Positions 33,978 through 46,473 of a stretch of DNA of 64,000 bases are shown here, piece after piece (within the stretch, counting starts at the first letter, position 1; each line of letters begins with the position of its first letter). The stretch covers positions 310,001 to 374,000 of the forward strand of contig NOKP01000017.1 of assembly GCA_002682825.1 (NCBI GenBank), written 5' to 3'. This stretch comes from Neonectria sp. B-13. Its lineage: Eukaryota; Ascomycota; Sordariomycetes; Hypocreales; Nectriaceae. Position numbers and translations under genes: made by a program. Under the pieces are notes generated by a model. The model was not told the origin of the DNA. It saw nothing but the letters and a program-made list of their open reading frames with translations, and did no database searches.

Positions 33978-36312
33978 ATGGGTGACAGCTACCACCATCC
34001 GGCCGGTGAGCCGTCGAGGAAACGGCTCCGCACATCGCATGCAGTGAGTCTGTCTGCCGGCAGTGTCTCTGGCCAAGGTTAACGGCTTTCGGTAGTGTGA
34101 TATCTGTCGCGGTCGCAAAATACGGTCAGTCGGTAGCTCGTCGGCGCTTCCATTCGTGATTGCTGTTGTTGACTTGGATCATAAGATGTGATGGTGGTAA
34201 TCCGTGTATCACCTGTTCAACGACGGACCAGGAGTGCACTTACGGTGCTGAAACAAACTCGTACGTTTTTTTCTATTGCTTGGTTCAATTATCCAGAACC
34301 AATGTCGCTTGGATTCCCCGTGTACTAATAACTACGTCGCAGAAGGGGCAAGAATGACCTCATTCTCGAGGGAATCTTACGCGTCGAAAAATACCTCCAT
34401 GAACTCAACGTCAATCTGGTGAGTGCTTCCACCTTCTGACAATTTGACAGTGTCATTCCTCAGGAAGACTATCACTGACCATTCCTTCAGTCGACTGCTT
34501 CTCAGCCAGACCGCCAGTTCTCCTACGTCTCTCCAAACGTCCCCCTTGGAAGCTCTTTTTCGGGCTCGCCTCACAATCAGGGAAATGCACGGCGTCCGAG
34601 TATTCCCATCCAGGAAGCTCTTAGCGAATCTCATCAAAGCAATGGATACAGCTTCGACAATGCTGTGCTTGACTCCATGCACACTTCAACCACAGAGTCT
34701 ATCCTCCAATGGCCCCATTTTGACATGTTTTCGTCTCTTCGCGCTGACCATGCTTCAATATTTCATCTGGAACAGTCCCGAAGCATCCTCCCGATAAGAC
34801 CAACCGCCATGTGCCCATACGTCACTGCGGATGATATTGACTCAATCCTCGACTCGTTTGAGCACAATCTCAACTTTTGGTACCCGACTATGTCCCGAGA
34901 CCAGCTCGAGAGGATTCGAGAGACACTCCAAGCCGGTGTGCCTTCCGAGGACAACGTCGAGGCATGTCTTGCGCTTCTAACCATGGCACTGGGTTGTGCA
35001 AGCCAGGCCATTACAGCACTTGGTTCTGGGGCCATGCTAAGTGAGGAGGATGCGCGCAGGCGATTGGTGAGACGGAAGATGGGCGACATCTACTTTGAAA
35101 GTGCTTTGAAGAAACTGTATGTTGCTCATCTACATGCCAACTCGGAAGCCACTCAATGCCTCTTTTTTGCCGCGTGAGTACTACAATAGCTCCGGAAACG
35201 CAGTGGTTTGCATGGGAGCTAAAGTGCTCAAAAACTAGCATGTACTTTGCATTCCTCGTTCGGCCGTTACAGGCGTGGGAGTTTCTCAGCGCGACCGCGG
35301 CCAAATGCCTGCTTCTCCTGTCGTATCCCCCGACTGGAGACCCACCCGAAGATCAAGAACGCGTCAGGCGAATATTTTGGTCGTGTTATATCCTCGAAAG
35401 GTATTTTGTCTCACCTTACCTGCTGGAAAACCTGTGTCGTGGAGCTGATTCGAATGATAGCGACTATGTGGCTGAGCTCTCCGCCTGCCCACCGTCTGGG
35501 ATTGCGCGCATTGAATCATCTGTCCCATTGCCGGGTGCCTTTCACACGCACGCTACTAATGATGAAGAGGAAAAGTCGGCACTCTATTTCCTCGCCTGTA
35601 TAAGTATGCGTCGTCTCCTGAATCGGGTCCATCAAACGCTGTACGCTCGAGATACCGGTGCCGCCCTGGACACGGCGCGTTTCCCTCCGATTGTCGCTGA
35701 GTTGAACCACCAACTTGATGAATGGCGTGACGTATTGCCTGTTGCCTTTGAGTTCAGCCTGGATACGTTACCAACACGGACCGAGGCAGGGGGCTTTCTA
35801 AGACAGCGATACTTGACTTGCCAAGGAGTCATCTATCGTCCATATCTCATGTGGATGCTGAGCGGAAGTCGTATAGGGGGACACGGTATAAATGCCATCT
35901 CACCGAGCCAGGACGCGTTGTCAAAGTGCAGAGCTTGCATAGATGCTTGCATGCTGCATGTCCTTAATTTGAGGGGGTTCGCACACACGATTTTGGTTGA
36001 TACCTGGATATGCTCTCTTTCGTGAGTTTCAAACTGCCGCCTCGAACTTGCGAAATTATGCTAATGAGTGTTTCTAGTATGTCTGGGGCCATGCTCATCC
36101 TGCTAGCAGCGTGCCAGGTCCCAACACTGAAGAGCTTGATAGATCTCAAGGTCCTGAAAATGGGTGACCATCTCAAACAGCTCTTCCAAGAATGGAGGAA
36201 GTTTCTTGTCGGCTCGGACTCACCCAGTGTTGATCAAAGTCTTTGGATAATCCACGAGGCTGATAGATTTATCAAAGAAAGTTATCAGCCGAGTTTAATC
36301 ACGGGAGGATAG
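33978..36312 (+). CDS. Zn2Cys6 transcription factor with fungal-trans domain (628 aa)
   Basis: Exons 33978-34043, 34096-34124, 34186-34260, 34343-34418, 34491-35173, 35239-35400, 35461-36021 and 36078-36312. The zinc cluster is cut by two introns, before the first and before the third cysteine (Cys23, Cys26, Cys33, Cys39, Cys42, Cys49), and a nuclear-localisation-like SRKRLR precedes it. The middle region has RVRRIFWSCYILE and DYVAELSACPPSGI. The stretch 35401-35460 has GT-AG ends, is 60 bp and stop-free; removing it gives the usual ILE-SDYVAEL spacing, so I treat it as an intron (otherwise 648 aa). Likely regulates the sugar permease or the oxoprolinase next to it. Confidence 0.84.
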
Positions 36313-36595
36313 AGTGTTCGCTTCAAATTGCAACTATTATAGGGGCTTCCACCCGAGTCACTGTTCTATACGCTCAAGTAACTATAACGAATGGGATTTC
36401 GCATTGCAGAAGCAGTACGACCGATGTCAAAAGTACCATTGTCAATGAACTTGTCCTCATCCAATTCAGTCAGGTCTCCCACCTGCAAGTCACCAAGGTG
36501 AGCACATGATTCTGCTAACAACAAAGAATTGCCTGTCAAAATCGAGTGTATGCCAGGACCCTTCAGTGAAAGCGACAGCTTAGGTTACAATCATA

Positions 36596-39500
36596 CTATA
36601 CATATCCTCGGTGGAGATCGTCAGTACCCTCTGTGGCTCCGTTACCACCCTCCGCTACACCATACGCACCTCCACCGGGCGTGTTAATCTGGATGTACTC
36701 CCCAGGCCGAAGCTGGACCACCGCCTTGCCTCCAAGGTTGACTTCCTCCAGTTGGCCCTCATCGTTGAACATGTACGCTATATTCATTCCCTTCTCTCCA
36801 GGCCCGCCCCCTTTCATGCCGTAAGGCCGGTAGACCCGGCGATCACTCAGAATGCTGAATTTGAGAGGCACCCTGGCCTCAATCTCACGCTTGATACCAT
36901 TTCCACCGTTCCACTGACCCTTGCCTCCGCTCCCTTGCCGAATTTCGTTCCGTCGGACTAGCACAGCTGTGCGTTTCTCGACGACCTCGGGGTCGGTTCC
37001 ACGCGTGTTAGTGGAGTGAACCTTGTCCGGGTCTGTTAGCATTCCTTTGAAGTCTGGGTTGCAACTTCACTCACATGAACTGCGTCTTCTGCGTGATATC
37101 CGTGACCAGCACCAACGCCGCCACCAATCGATTCGCCGTAGTTCCACCCAGGCGTGATCTTTCCGGTCTCGGGGTCTTTGCCGCCCATTCCCCATCCAAA
37201 GCTGCTGGCGCATCCCTGACTGGCGCCGTAGCGTCCAAAGGCACGCAATATTGTATCAATGACTCTTTGACTGGCCAAGGTAGATCCACAGATGGCCACA
37301 GTCGGCGTGGGGTTCAAAACGGATCCCCGTGGCACACAGATCTCGACCGGCGCGAGGCAGCCTTCGTTGAGGGGGATCTCCGCACCCAGAAGACAGCGAA
37401 TAGTATATATAATCGCCGAATGGCAAATGGAGATTGGGCAGTTGTAGTTGGCATACATCTGAGGACCTGAGCCAGAAAAATCGTAGAGAGCACCACCAGT
37501 CTCTGGGTTAATCTTGATAGTCAGAGCCATGGCCGTGCCATCATCAAGATAGTCTGTTGAAGTCAGTGGCTCGGGATGTTCTTTGGCAATGGCTTTAAAA
37601 AACTCCCGGACCGCATACTCGGCGTTGTCCTGTATTCCTTTCATGTAGCGGTGGACCTCTAGAACCGAGTACTCTTCGCACAGTTTCCTTAGCAGCGTAA
37701 TACCGCGCTGATTTGCCGATGTTTGTGCCTTGAGGTCTGAAATATTATCGGCAAGGCGGCGTGTGGTGCTACAGCCCGGATACGAGCCTGCTTTCTCAAA
37801 GGCAGCCCGAACCTCGTCCTCGAGAAATTTTCCGCCGCTGACAATTTTCATAGACTTGACATTCAGTCCTTCCTCCCATAAGAAGCGCGACTCGGGCATC
37901 ATGCTTGTGATACCTTTCCCGCCAATATCCGTGTGATGGCCGCGAGAAGCCACGTAAAATGCAATTTCCGCATTGACAAAGACGGGGGTCACAACGGTGA
38001 TATCAGGCAAATGTGTGCCACCCCACTGAGGGTGATTCGTCAGTAGAACGTCTCCATCATGTAACTTATGAAGCCAATGACGATGTTGTGCTTGAATCGC
38101 AAATTGCATAGAACCCAGGTGAATGGGGATGTGGGGGGCGTTGGCGATAAGCTTGCCTTCAGGAGAGAAGATGGCACAGGAAAAGTCCAGACGTTCTTTT
38201 ATGCTAGTGGATATAGAAGTCCTCTGCAGCGTATTGCCCATTTGTTCTGCAATGGCCATGAACCGGTGGGCGAAGACAGAGAGTCTGATGGGATCTAGGG
38301 ACGCAGGTGAAAGCGCATTTTGAATGTTCGAGGCCGTCTTCACGGGGAGTTTGCTGTCGTCCTCCTTCTCGAGAAGAACATGGTTAGACAGGATATAAGC
38401 ACGATAGTTGGACTCAACCAGAATCGTCTGAGTGTCATCGATGACCAAAGCTGGTCCATCAATGACACTGGCCGGTTGCAATGTCTCGAGCCTGTAGACT
38501 CCAGCATCTTGCCACAAGCCGTCCACGTACACCTTTTGAGTCATGGACGCTGGTAGTAATGTGAAGTTGGGAGTTTGTGCTTTCTCCTTCAGCGCCGAGA
38601 CCTCCTCGACTCGCTGGCTGGTGACTCCTGATCCCCGAACTTTGATCGATTCTATGACAATGGGCCGATCCATGGAGAATGCAAATTCTCGGACATGCTC
38701 GGCTTTAAAAGCGGCAGCATAGTCTCCATCGTTGGACTTGGAGATGGTAAGGTTCGTATCTGTTCCAAAGTACTTGAGAACCAGGGATTCATCAAACTGG
38801 ATTGAATCTGGGCCGGCGCCTTGGGCGGTAAGCTCAGCGGCCACTGTGTTCTTCAGGGCCATCAGACGGGTTTCCACCTCTCCGAGTACGCCACTCGTAA
38901 GTTTTGCAGCAAACGGCACAAAGGTCTCGTATTGAAGGTCAGCCTGGGAGATCCCATATGCCGATAACAATGATGACCATTTATGGATCAAAATACGGTT
39001 GATTCCCAACTTGTTGGCAATCGAACATGCGTGTTGACCGCCAGCACCACCGAAGCTGACAAGATTGTGCTTCTCAGGCGCATAGCCGCGCGCCTCAGTG
39101 GTGTTGCGAATAGGCCTGCCCATGGTTTCGTTGGCAATGTCCAGGAATCCGTAAGCGACCTGCTCGGCGGTTAAGTTCTGCGAGGTCTGGTTGTTAAACT
39201 CGGCTGTAATCTCTTGGAACTTGACGGCGATAATTTCCGCATCGAGAGGCTGATCGGCGTTTTCACCAAAGATGGCCGGGAAAGACGACAGGACTAGACG
39301 TCCGAGGAAGAGGTTGGCGTCAGTAACGGTCAAGGGGCCGCCCTTTCGGTAACACGCTGGTCCAGGATAAGCACCTGCGGACTCTGGGCCTACGACAAGA
39401 AGGCCGTTGCGGGCGAATAAGATTGAACCGCCCCCAGCTGCAACGGTAGCAATGTTGAGCATTGGGACCGTAATGGTCCGGCCAGCAATCACGGTTTGTG

Positions 39501-40626
39501 CCAGGTAGTCGTACTTCCCGTCGAACCTCGACACATCTGTACTCGTACCGCCCATGTCGAATCCTATGATCGGCGTGCCGTCAGTGGCATCGAAGCAAGC
39601 CCTTGCCGCACCGACAATACCGCCTGCAGGGCCGCTCAAAAGCGCTTCGTTGCCCCGGAACTTGCTGGATTCTTTCAGCCCGCCATCCGAGCACATGAAT
39701 TCAACACGCCGTGGAAGGATCTTGAAACCGTCCTCGAAGCTGTTGATGTACCGTTTGATGACAGGATAAAGATAAGCCTCGGAGCAAGTTGAGTTGCTGC
39801 GTGTGACGTACTTGATCGACGGGCTGGTACCAGACGACGTTGTGACATAATGGAACCCAACCTCGTGAGCCAGTTCAGCCACCAAGTTCTCGTGATCCGG
39901 GTATAGGTAGGCGTGCATAAAGGATACGGCAAGCGAAGTGTAGCCCTTGTTGCGAATTTTCTGCAGCTGCTGCCGCACCGTTGCAGGTTCGGGCCGCTGG
40001 AGAACACGTATGATCTCTCCGCTGTGTGTTTGGACCAGATTCGGGTCTTTGAGAGCCGTTTCCTTGTCAAGTGGGAACGGATTGAGTTCGTAATCCTCGA
40101 TGGTGATGCGCTCTTCAACCTCGACAACAGTCGAATGAAGCGCCTTGGCCTTGCGGATGTTCAGATCAAACAGTTTAGGCCGCGACTGATCACCGATAAC
40201 GCAGACGTCTTTGAAGCCTGTAGTTGTGAGTTAACAGAATACGCAAGGTCTCAGCTATACTCGCACGCACCTTTCGTTGTCACCAAAGCGAATTTCTCGC
40301 CATTGCCCGTCAACAAGGCGTTAGTGGCGATGGTAGTGCCTACACGGCATGATGCTGTTGTTCTACGTCAGAGACGCATGATCCGAATCAAAGAATAGCG
40401 CGAGATATTTCTTACCGATCCCTGATCCATCCAACTTCTCTCCCACAGGGATGGACTTGCCCTCCACCACCTCAAGCACGCGACGAATTGCTTCCGTTGG
40501 CGCATCCGGATACTTTGAAGGATCCTCGGAGAGCAGCTTGAAGATGATGGGGTCCCGGTTGTCCACATGAGCGATTACATCGCAAAATGTGCCACCTCGG
40601 TCGATAGAAATGTTGATTCCGGTCAT
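36596..40626 (-). CDS. fused hydantoinase A/B, 5-oxoprolinase family (1287 aa)
   Basis: Complement of exons 40416-40626, 40271-40354, 37075-40217 and 36596-37021. The protein joins a HyuA-type ATP-binding half and a HyuB half, as in eukaryotic 5-oxoprolinase, which opens 5-oxo-L-proline (or a hydantoin) with ATP. Seen: DRGGTFCDVIA at the start, VGTTIATNALL across the first junction, FDMGGTSTDVSRFDG (actin-like phosphate loop), GGGSILF with PESAGAYPGPACY, then in the B half SCAIFSPEGKLIANAPHIPIHLGSM, HPQWGGTHLPDITV and VHSTNTRGTDPEV across the last junction. The length matches the family. A TCGG-N7-CCGA site lies in the promoter shared with the divergent hydrolase. True 5-oxoprolinase versus another cyclic amide cannot be told. 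Confidence 0.9.
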
Positions 40627-41210
40627 GGTAGAAGAGAATGGCAGTCGGCGATGCGACGAGGTAATTTCTTCTGCTTTAAAGCTCGGCCCCTGATCCAGAT
40701 GGCACAGCGAGGACCTTCTACAGTCTTAAGCAGGTATTCACAGTGATGCATCAGTCTGGGTTCCCAAAGTATCCCTGCATGAATTATCAATCCATTGTTG
40801 AAGTCCTCACTCAAGGCTCTATCCCTATCCGTAGAGCCAGTCAATTTAGGGGCGATTGCGCCATTGGAAAAACCACCCCGATACCAACGTGATGTCACTA
40901 GCTAGTCCACGTCGCTGATAGTCGGGACTAGTCCGAAAATCTCCATTTTGGGATATTTAGTGCGATGAGGCGGTGAGGGTCCGATATCGTGTGTGCTGTG
41001 TCGGCCCTCCCCGACTCCAGCTAGACACGCAATCTCCATGGCCGCGAATAGCCCGCAACCATCAGCGATTCACTCGAGTCATGTCAATTAATCCCCCTCT
41101 CCTGTCGTCACCCACAAGTCCGAACGCTGCCGAGTCTAGTCATCGACTCTTCTGCGTGTTGTAAGCGAGTCTTCTTCACCTGATTACGATTTTACATCAC
41201 CAACGCCAAG
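40627..41210. promoter_or_regulatory. divergent promoter of oxoprolinase and hydrolase genes
   Basis: The 584-bp region separates the ATGs at 40626 (minus) and 41211 (plus). It contains the palindrome at 40922-40936 near its centre, a GATA core (TGATAG) next to it and two CTAGTCC direct repeats. Confidence 0.5.
40922..40936. promoter_or_regulatory. TCGG-N7-CCGA palindrome
   Basis: TCGG at 40922-40925 and CCGA at 40933-40936 with GACTAGT between. Zn2Cys6 regulators of purine use (UaY, Ppr1) bind TCGG-N6-CCGA; here the spacer is 7. It sits midway between the two start codons. Confidence 0.4.
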
Positions 41211-42282
41211 ATGCCGCAGTTTGTGACAATTAACGGTGCCAATTTGGCCTATGAAATTTGTGGTCCTGGCGATGCGCCGCTCATGATCACGCTCCACGGA
41301 GGTAGAGGAATGGGTAGGAATAGACACCTTGTCCCTAGTCTGATGAAGAGCACGAAGCCAACGTTTGATAAGGGGATCACAGGAAAGACTACGAAGTGTA
41401 TAGTCGACTCAGCGACAAGCTCCGAGTCTTGTCATTCGACTACCGAGGACATGGCCAGAGCTCGCGCACCAAGCCCTACACCTTTGAGCAGATCGTCGAC
41501 GATGTTGACCAGATAAGAAAACAGTTTGCAGGCCCAGACAAACAGGTCATCATTTGCGGCGGAAGCTTTGGCGGGTTCCTCGCCCAGTACTATGCTATCA
41601 AGTATGCTCCATTTGTGTCTCATCTGGTGCTTCGAGGCACGGCACCCTCGCATCATCGTAGGTTTCAACTATTTTCCTGTATCCCGAGTTCTTTGATTGA
41701 CCACAAGTGAAACAGACGAAGAGGGTGCCATCAAAATCTTAGAAGAGAGAATGAGCAAGGCTCCGAAATTTTCCACGGACATGTTACGAAACAAGGTCTT
41801 TGGCTCTTTCAAGGATGATGAAGAGTTCAAACTCGTTCACTTCGCTATGCTACCACTATACAGCGAAAACTATGACGCAGATGCCGGACTCCGTACATGT
41901 CTGAGCACTGTCTACGTGGCTGAGTCACACAGTGAGTAAAGGTGCACACATTATAGAGGTTGTACGCTCACCACGGGATAGATGACCTATACTCGAACCA
42001 GGAGAAGTACTTTGACTACACTGAGAAACTGGGAAACATCACTGCGAAAACACTCGTCCTGGTTGGAGATCGCGACTGGATCTGCCCCATAGGTCACAAT
42101 CCCTGCCGTATTGCTAATGATTCACAACAGACAGCTAATATACAGCGACAGAGAACTCCAAAATCATTAGCGACAAAATTCCTGACGCCAGGATATTCAT
42201 TGTGAAGGGCGCAAATCACGGCGTTCATGCTGAGCGGCCTGACCTGGTGCTTCCAGAAATCAGGACACTTGTGGGTGTTTAG
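41211..42282 (+). CDS. alpha/beta-hydrolase, proline iminopeptidase-like (281 aa)
   Basis: Exons 41211-41313, 41373-41657, 41716-41931, 41982-42092 and 42152-42282. Family members cleave N-terminal proline, small amides or esters. Seen: HGGRGMGDH oxyanion loop (formed across the first junction), VLSFDYRGHGQSS, the nucleophile elbow GGSFGG (Ser99), LVGDRDWICP with the acid and GANHGVHAERP with the catalytic histidine. Splice sites were chosen to keep these motifs; the short 50-bp third intron removes an in-frame stop. It is divergent from the oxoprolinase. With a peptidase cutting peptides and an oxoprolinase opening cyclic glutamate, a pyroglutamyl-peptide or lactam route is possible but unproven. 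Confidence 0.85.
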
Positions 42283-42864
42283 AATCGCATTGAAGGCCAA
42301 GCAGTAGTGTTGGCACTTCACAACCCGAAAGGTGGCGGGACATGACATCAATTGCTCTAGGTTCAGCCAACAATGTAGGGGTTTTGACCTTACTGTGATA
42401 GAGAATATAAAAGCATGGAGTTTTCTTACAGCCGATTGCATAGGGCTTGTAAACCAAGAGCAGCATAACGTCGATGAAATCAACGATAGGATCTCTTCGC
42501 GTTTCTCTCTCCACCTTACTTGTGTCATGAACGAGGGCAATTTTCACGCCAGTAGGAGTAGTGCAAAGCCAATTCCCCTCTCAATCCGCACAAGTAACTC
42601 GGCGATAATGGAAGAAGGCTATATGGTTTAGCATTCCGCACCTTTCGTAGTGTAGTGCTAGGTTAGCTGTCGGAGGACGTCCGACTCACAAGTCCGCCTG
42701 GTGAGTCGATAGTGCCGGCTCCTCTCTTTGAATCCGTTATCCACACGCCACACTAAGCAGGGGCTGACGGAGTTTGTCCGACAGTAGGCCGCCCGAGAAT
42801 GAACTAAAGGAGAAAAGACCGGCACTGATGAGACAATTCCGTACCATCTTCCCCCAGGATCCCT

Positions 42865-42885
42865 GGTGCCGGTCGGAACGGCACC
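42865..42885. promoter_or_regulatory. inverted repeat GGTGCCG-N7-CGGCACC
   Basis: Perfect 7-bp arms (42865-42871 and 42879-42885) with a 7-nt spacer, about 330 bp upstream of the permease ATG. A third CGGCAC is present near 42822. It fits an everted CCG/CGG site of a Zn2Cys6 regulator. Confidence 0.45.
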
Positions 42886-42964
42886 GAATAATTGCCGCTC
42901 TGGGCAATTTCGTGCTCGCCCCTCCAAAGCACGTCGCAGCAACTTCAAAGCAGCCAGGCTAAAC

Positions 42965-42974
42965 CTGCCGGCAG
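42965..42974. promoter_or_regulatory. CTGCCGGCAG palindrome
   Basis: A perfect 10-bp palindrome about 230 bp upstream of the permease ATG, with the same CCGGC core as the inverted repeat at 42865-42885. Confidence 0.35.
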
Positions 42975-43205
42975 AGCGAGATGATGATAAGGTGACTGGT
43001 CTTCACGGTCAACAGCGCTCGTTGCATCAGACAAATGATATATTCTAGCCCTCAACGCTCCATCGCTGACAGCAGTGGCTGCTTTACCTAGAACAGGATT
43101 CAATTCATCTGCCAACTACAAGCGATCAGCCCTGCTGAAGCGCTGCGATCTCCGTCGCCAAAAAGAAATCCCCAGTCCGACACGGTCAACATTGGGATTC
43201 CGAAC

Positions 43206-44872
43206 ATGGCCGACAAAACAGATTCCAAGCCGGACCCGATTGCCGGGGAAGTTAATCTCACGACATCCATCGCCGAGTCGGCCAACGGAAAAGACTCCCC
43301 CACTCCGCCGCCCCAGAAGCCGTCTACCATTTCTGGATTTTTCCATTGGCATGAGCCGGGCACATCACGCAAGGAGAAAAGGCTGATCTTGAAGCTCGAC
43401 TGGTTCCTCCTGAGCTTCTCATGTCTCACTTTCTTTATTAAGCAGGTAAGACGATTTCCAAGTCGCATCACTGGTTCCGTTGCTAAACGTCGTGCAGCTA
43501 GATCAGAACAACATCTCCAATGCGTACGTCTCGGGCATGGCCGAAGAGCTGGGCTTTGGTCCAGGTAATGAGCTTTCATGGATGAACACCTACTTCAGTA
43601 TCGGTGAGTTTCTGAGTCAACTCTCATTTATTAGGCGACTTACTCACAACTGTTAGGTACCATCATTGGTGGCACCTTTTCCAATCTGATGCTGACGATT
43701 GTCCGCCCTCGCTTCTGGCTGACTGGCTGCCTCTTCGCTTGGTCTCTGTTTGTCCTCTTTCTATACAAGTGCGACCACGCATATCAGTTCTACATCCTTC
43801 GATTCTTCATCGGCCTCTTTGAGTCAGCGGCGTGGCCGGGAGTCATGTACTGTCTGGGCTCCTGGTATCGCAAGAGTGAGCTGGCGCGCCGCAGCGGCCT
43901 CTTCGTTGTGAGTGGCGTTCTCGGACAAATGTTCAGCGGCTATTTGCAATCGGCGCTGTTCACTGGTATGCATGGTAAAGGCGGTATGTCAGCGTGGCGT
44001 TGGCTCTTCATCTTCGACTTTATCCTCGGAATCCCCGTTGCCATTTACGGTGTTGTAAGTGCTCTGAGCTTCTGCAAATCGCGTTTCGGTTGCTGACTGC
44101 TTAGTTCTGCTTCCCTGATACTCCCCACACAACCCAAGCATTCTGGTTGACGGATTGGGAAAAGGACCGTTCCCGAGAGCGTATCGAAGAGGAGGGCCGT
44201 AAGCCTGTTGGTAAGATGGACTGGTCCGTGATCCGCCGTATCTTTGGTTCCTGGCAAGTGTACGCCTTCACAGCAGGCTATTCGTTCTGGACCCTCACGT
44301 GCGGTTCCTACGCTATCCAGTACTTCACACTATACCTCAAATCGACCGGCTGGTACACAATCCCCGAGATCAACAACATCCCCACATGCATTGGCGCTGT
44401 CAACTTCCTGTTCATGATATCAACTGGGTACATTGCCGACAAGATCGGGAACCGCGGTCCCGTGTGCTTTGGCGTCGGCTCCTTGCTCACGTTTTGCTAC
44501 GCTGTCCTCGTGGCTTGGAGCGTACCCCACGACTTGCGAATGGCTGCTTTCATCCTTCTGGGATGCTATGGCTGCTACACGCCGCTCCTAGCTGGATGGA
44601 CCAACGAGGCCTGCGGTGGCGATCAGCAGAAGCGGGCATTCATCCTAGGTTTTATGGTGTCGGTTGGTCAGGCCGTTGTCATACCGTTCCAGCAGTTGCA
44701 ACTGCCCAGTGGACAAGCTCCTGAATTCAAGCAGACTCATGGCTGGCCTAGCGCCCTGGCTTGGGTACTTGCGTTGACTCTTTGGACTGGTATCGGTATC
44801 CCGGTATTGCAGAAGTGGAGGGATGGCAAAACCAAAGTTGTATCTTCCAACGAGGTATTTGAGGAATCTTAG
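43206..44872 (+). CDS. MFS anion:cation symporter, Dal5/Liz1/Vht1 type (503 aa)
   Basis: Exons 43206-43445, 43498-43603, 43657-44054 and 44105-44872. The family imports allantoate, pantothenate, biotin, dipeptides or similar anions by proton symport. Seen: [36 protein letters not shown] across the first junction (the classic ACS signature), FLYKCDHAYQFYILRFFIGLFESAAWPG, SWYRKSELARRSGLF, and FPDTPHTTQAFWLTDWE after helix 6. The central part looks closer to the pantothenate/vitamin branch than to Dal5 itself. It lies next to the oxoprolinase and peptidase and may bring in their substrate. Confidence 0.88.
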
Positions 44873-46473
44873 GAAGTGGCAAGTAGAAGAAGGGTATATT
44901 CAATCCCGAACAGGATGCTGGGTACATAGTGGTCGCTCTAGCGCTATCTGGAATTTCAGTAACGGTACCTTACATAGATTGGATCTAATCAAAGAGCTTT
45001 TATCCATACCGCACTCACCTGGGTTCATCGAGTGGCCACAAACTCTTTGGCCAAAGTACTCAAGGGTTTCTATGATGGTCCTCATGCCCTCGGTGGGATA
45101 TGTCGACGGGGGCATCACAGGTATGCCTCAAAGACATGCAAGGAAATGCTGGTGGAGGAGTGCGGTGTGCATGGTGGTGATGTATACCTCGAGTTGCTTT
45201 TCCACCCACATCGAATCCAGGATGGAGGGATGGATACTAGGACCGCCTTTAGACGCCCCTATCACAGGTCCCACCTCTCCAATCTCCAAGATGGATGCCA
45301 GGACGAACCGGGCCAATCGCGACCTGGAGCGCGAGGCTAGCCCCCAGTTATTGCCGGCTTCCCCGTAGCTACCCCGGAGCCCGGAGCGGGACCAGTTCTC
45401 TCTTCCATTCAGACGCCACTACGGGCGGCGCTACTACGGCGCTGGGCGATGGCCCATGGAGTTAAGAGATACTAACTCCACCGTTACAAATACGCGGGGA
45501 TGCGCGGAAGCCCCGATCCGGCGCATAGGGTAAGCTGGCTCGTGTAACGTAACATCCTCTTGGGCAAAATAATTGAGATGCCAATAAACACGCTGGCTCT
45601 TCCTGAGAATCACATTCGTGCAAGCTAAAGTATAGTCACTGAATTTCTCTTGCTGAGACCTTCCGTCTGGTATCAATTCCATCATGGTTAAAGATATAAT
45701 TCCAAGTTGTCGTTTGGTAGTCGAGAAAGCAATGGGTGCTTACGTCTCCGCACACTGACTCCCGTTGTCACATTCAGATATGTCCCGACCCAAAGCACAG
45801 GTCAAGTCAAGTCCAGTCCGCTTGAAAGCTGTTTGTCTATCAAGTATTTTCTCTACTCTCGCCATCCCAAGTCATATCGCTTTATTTATTGACGAAGACG
45901 ACAGCCCAAGCGGTCGGTATCAGGGACCTGCGCCTAAACCAAAATACACGCCTGGACGGATGTACTAGCGACTTTGCAGATCCCTTGCAGACCTTGACGT
46001 GGAGGCTCAACGTCCATGGCACACCATTCACCCTTACGAGTACGTACGCAAGCTCAGTTAGGAGGGCCAAAATGGGAAGTTGAAGGTGTGGTACAAGTTG
46101 TGGACGCGGTGGAGGTGCGCTGATTAAAACAGATTGTATCTTTGCACACAACTTGAAGGGCTTCAATAACCTGCACTTGTAACACATGAATCACACACCG
46201 CGCATCAATATGCCTGCCGGATCGTCTCTATTTGTAAGGGGCGTTGAATACGAAGAATTAAGCTCGCCAGTTCCAGAATGAAGCATTTCCACAGCCGTGC
46301 GACCTCTATCAGTAAGCATAGTAATCAAACAATCAATATCAGTATAGGCCTTATCAATCAGTACTGCTTGTTGACAAGTCTAACTCAACGGGGCAAAGCC
46401 GCCCTTCTTTGCCGACAATGACAACCGACTCTTGTACACAGCAAAACCGTTCTTTGCCAGGCGACATGCCCAT
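44873..46473. other. convergent intergenic region (1.6 kb)
   Basis: No supported gene although the region is long for two converging genes. A GC-rich stretch at 45350-45470 has short direct repeats (CCCGGAG; CGGCGCT). It may be a relic. Confidence 0.45.

Larger units (their letters stand above)
42283..43205. other. intergenic; promoter of the ACS permease
   Basis: No gene was recognised. The right 450 bp are GC-rich with CGGCAC/GTGCCG inverted copies (separate entries). Confidence 0.5.

Noticed and set aside
44873..46473. possible hidden gene between two convergent genes
   Set aside because: All frames are short, without splice-compatible partners or recognisable motifs.
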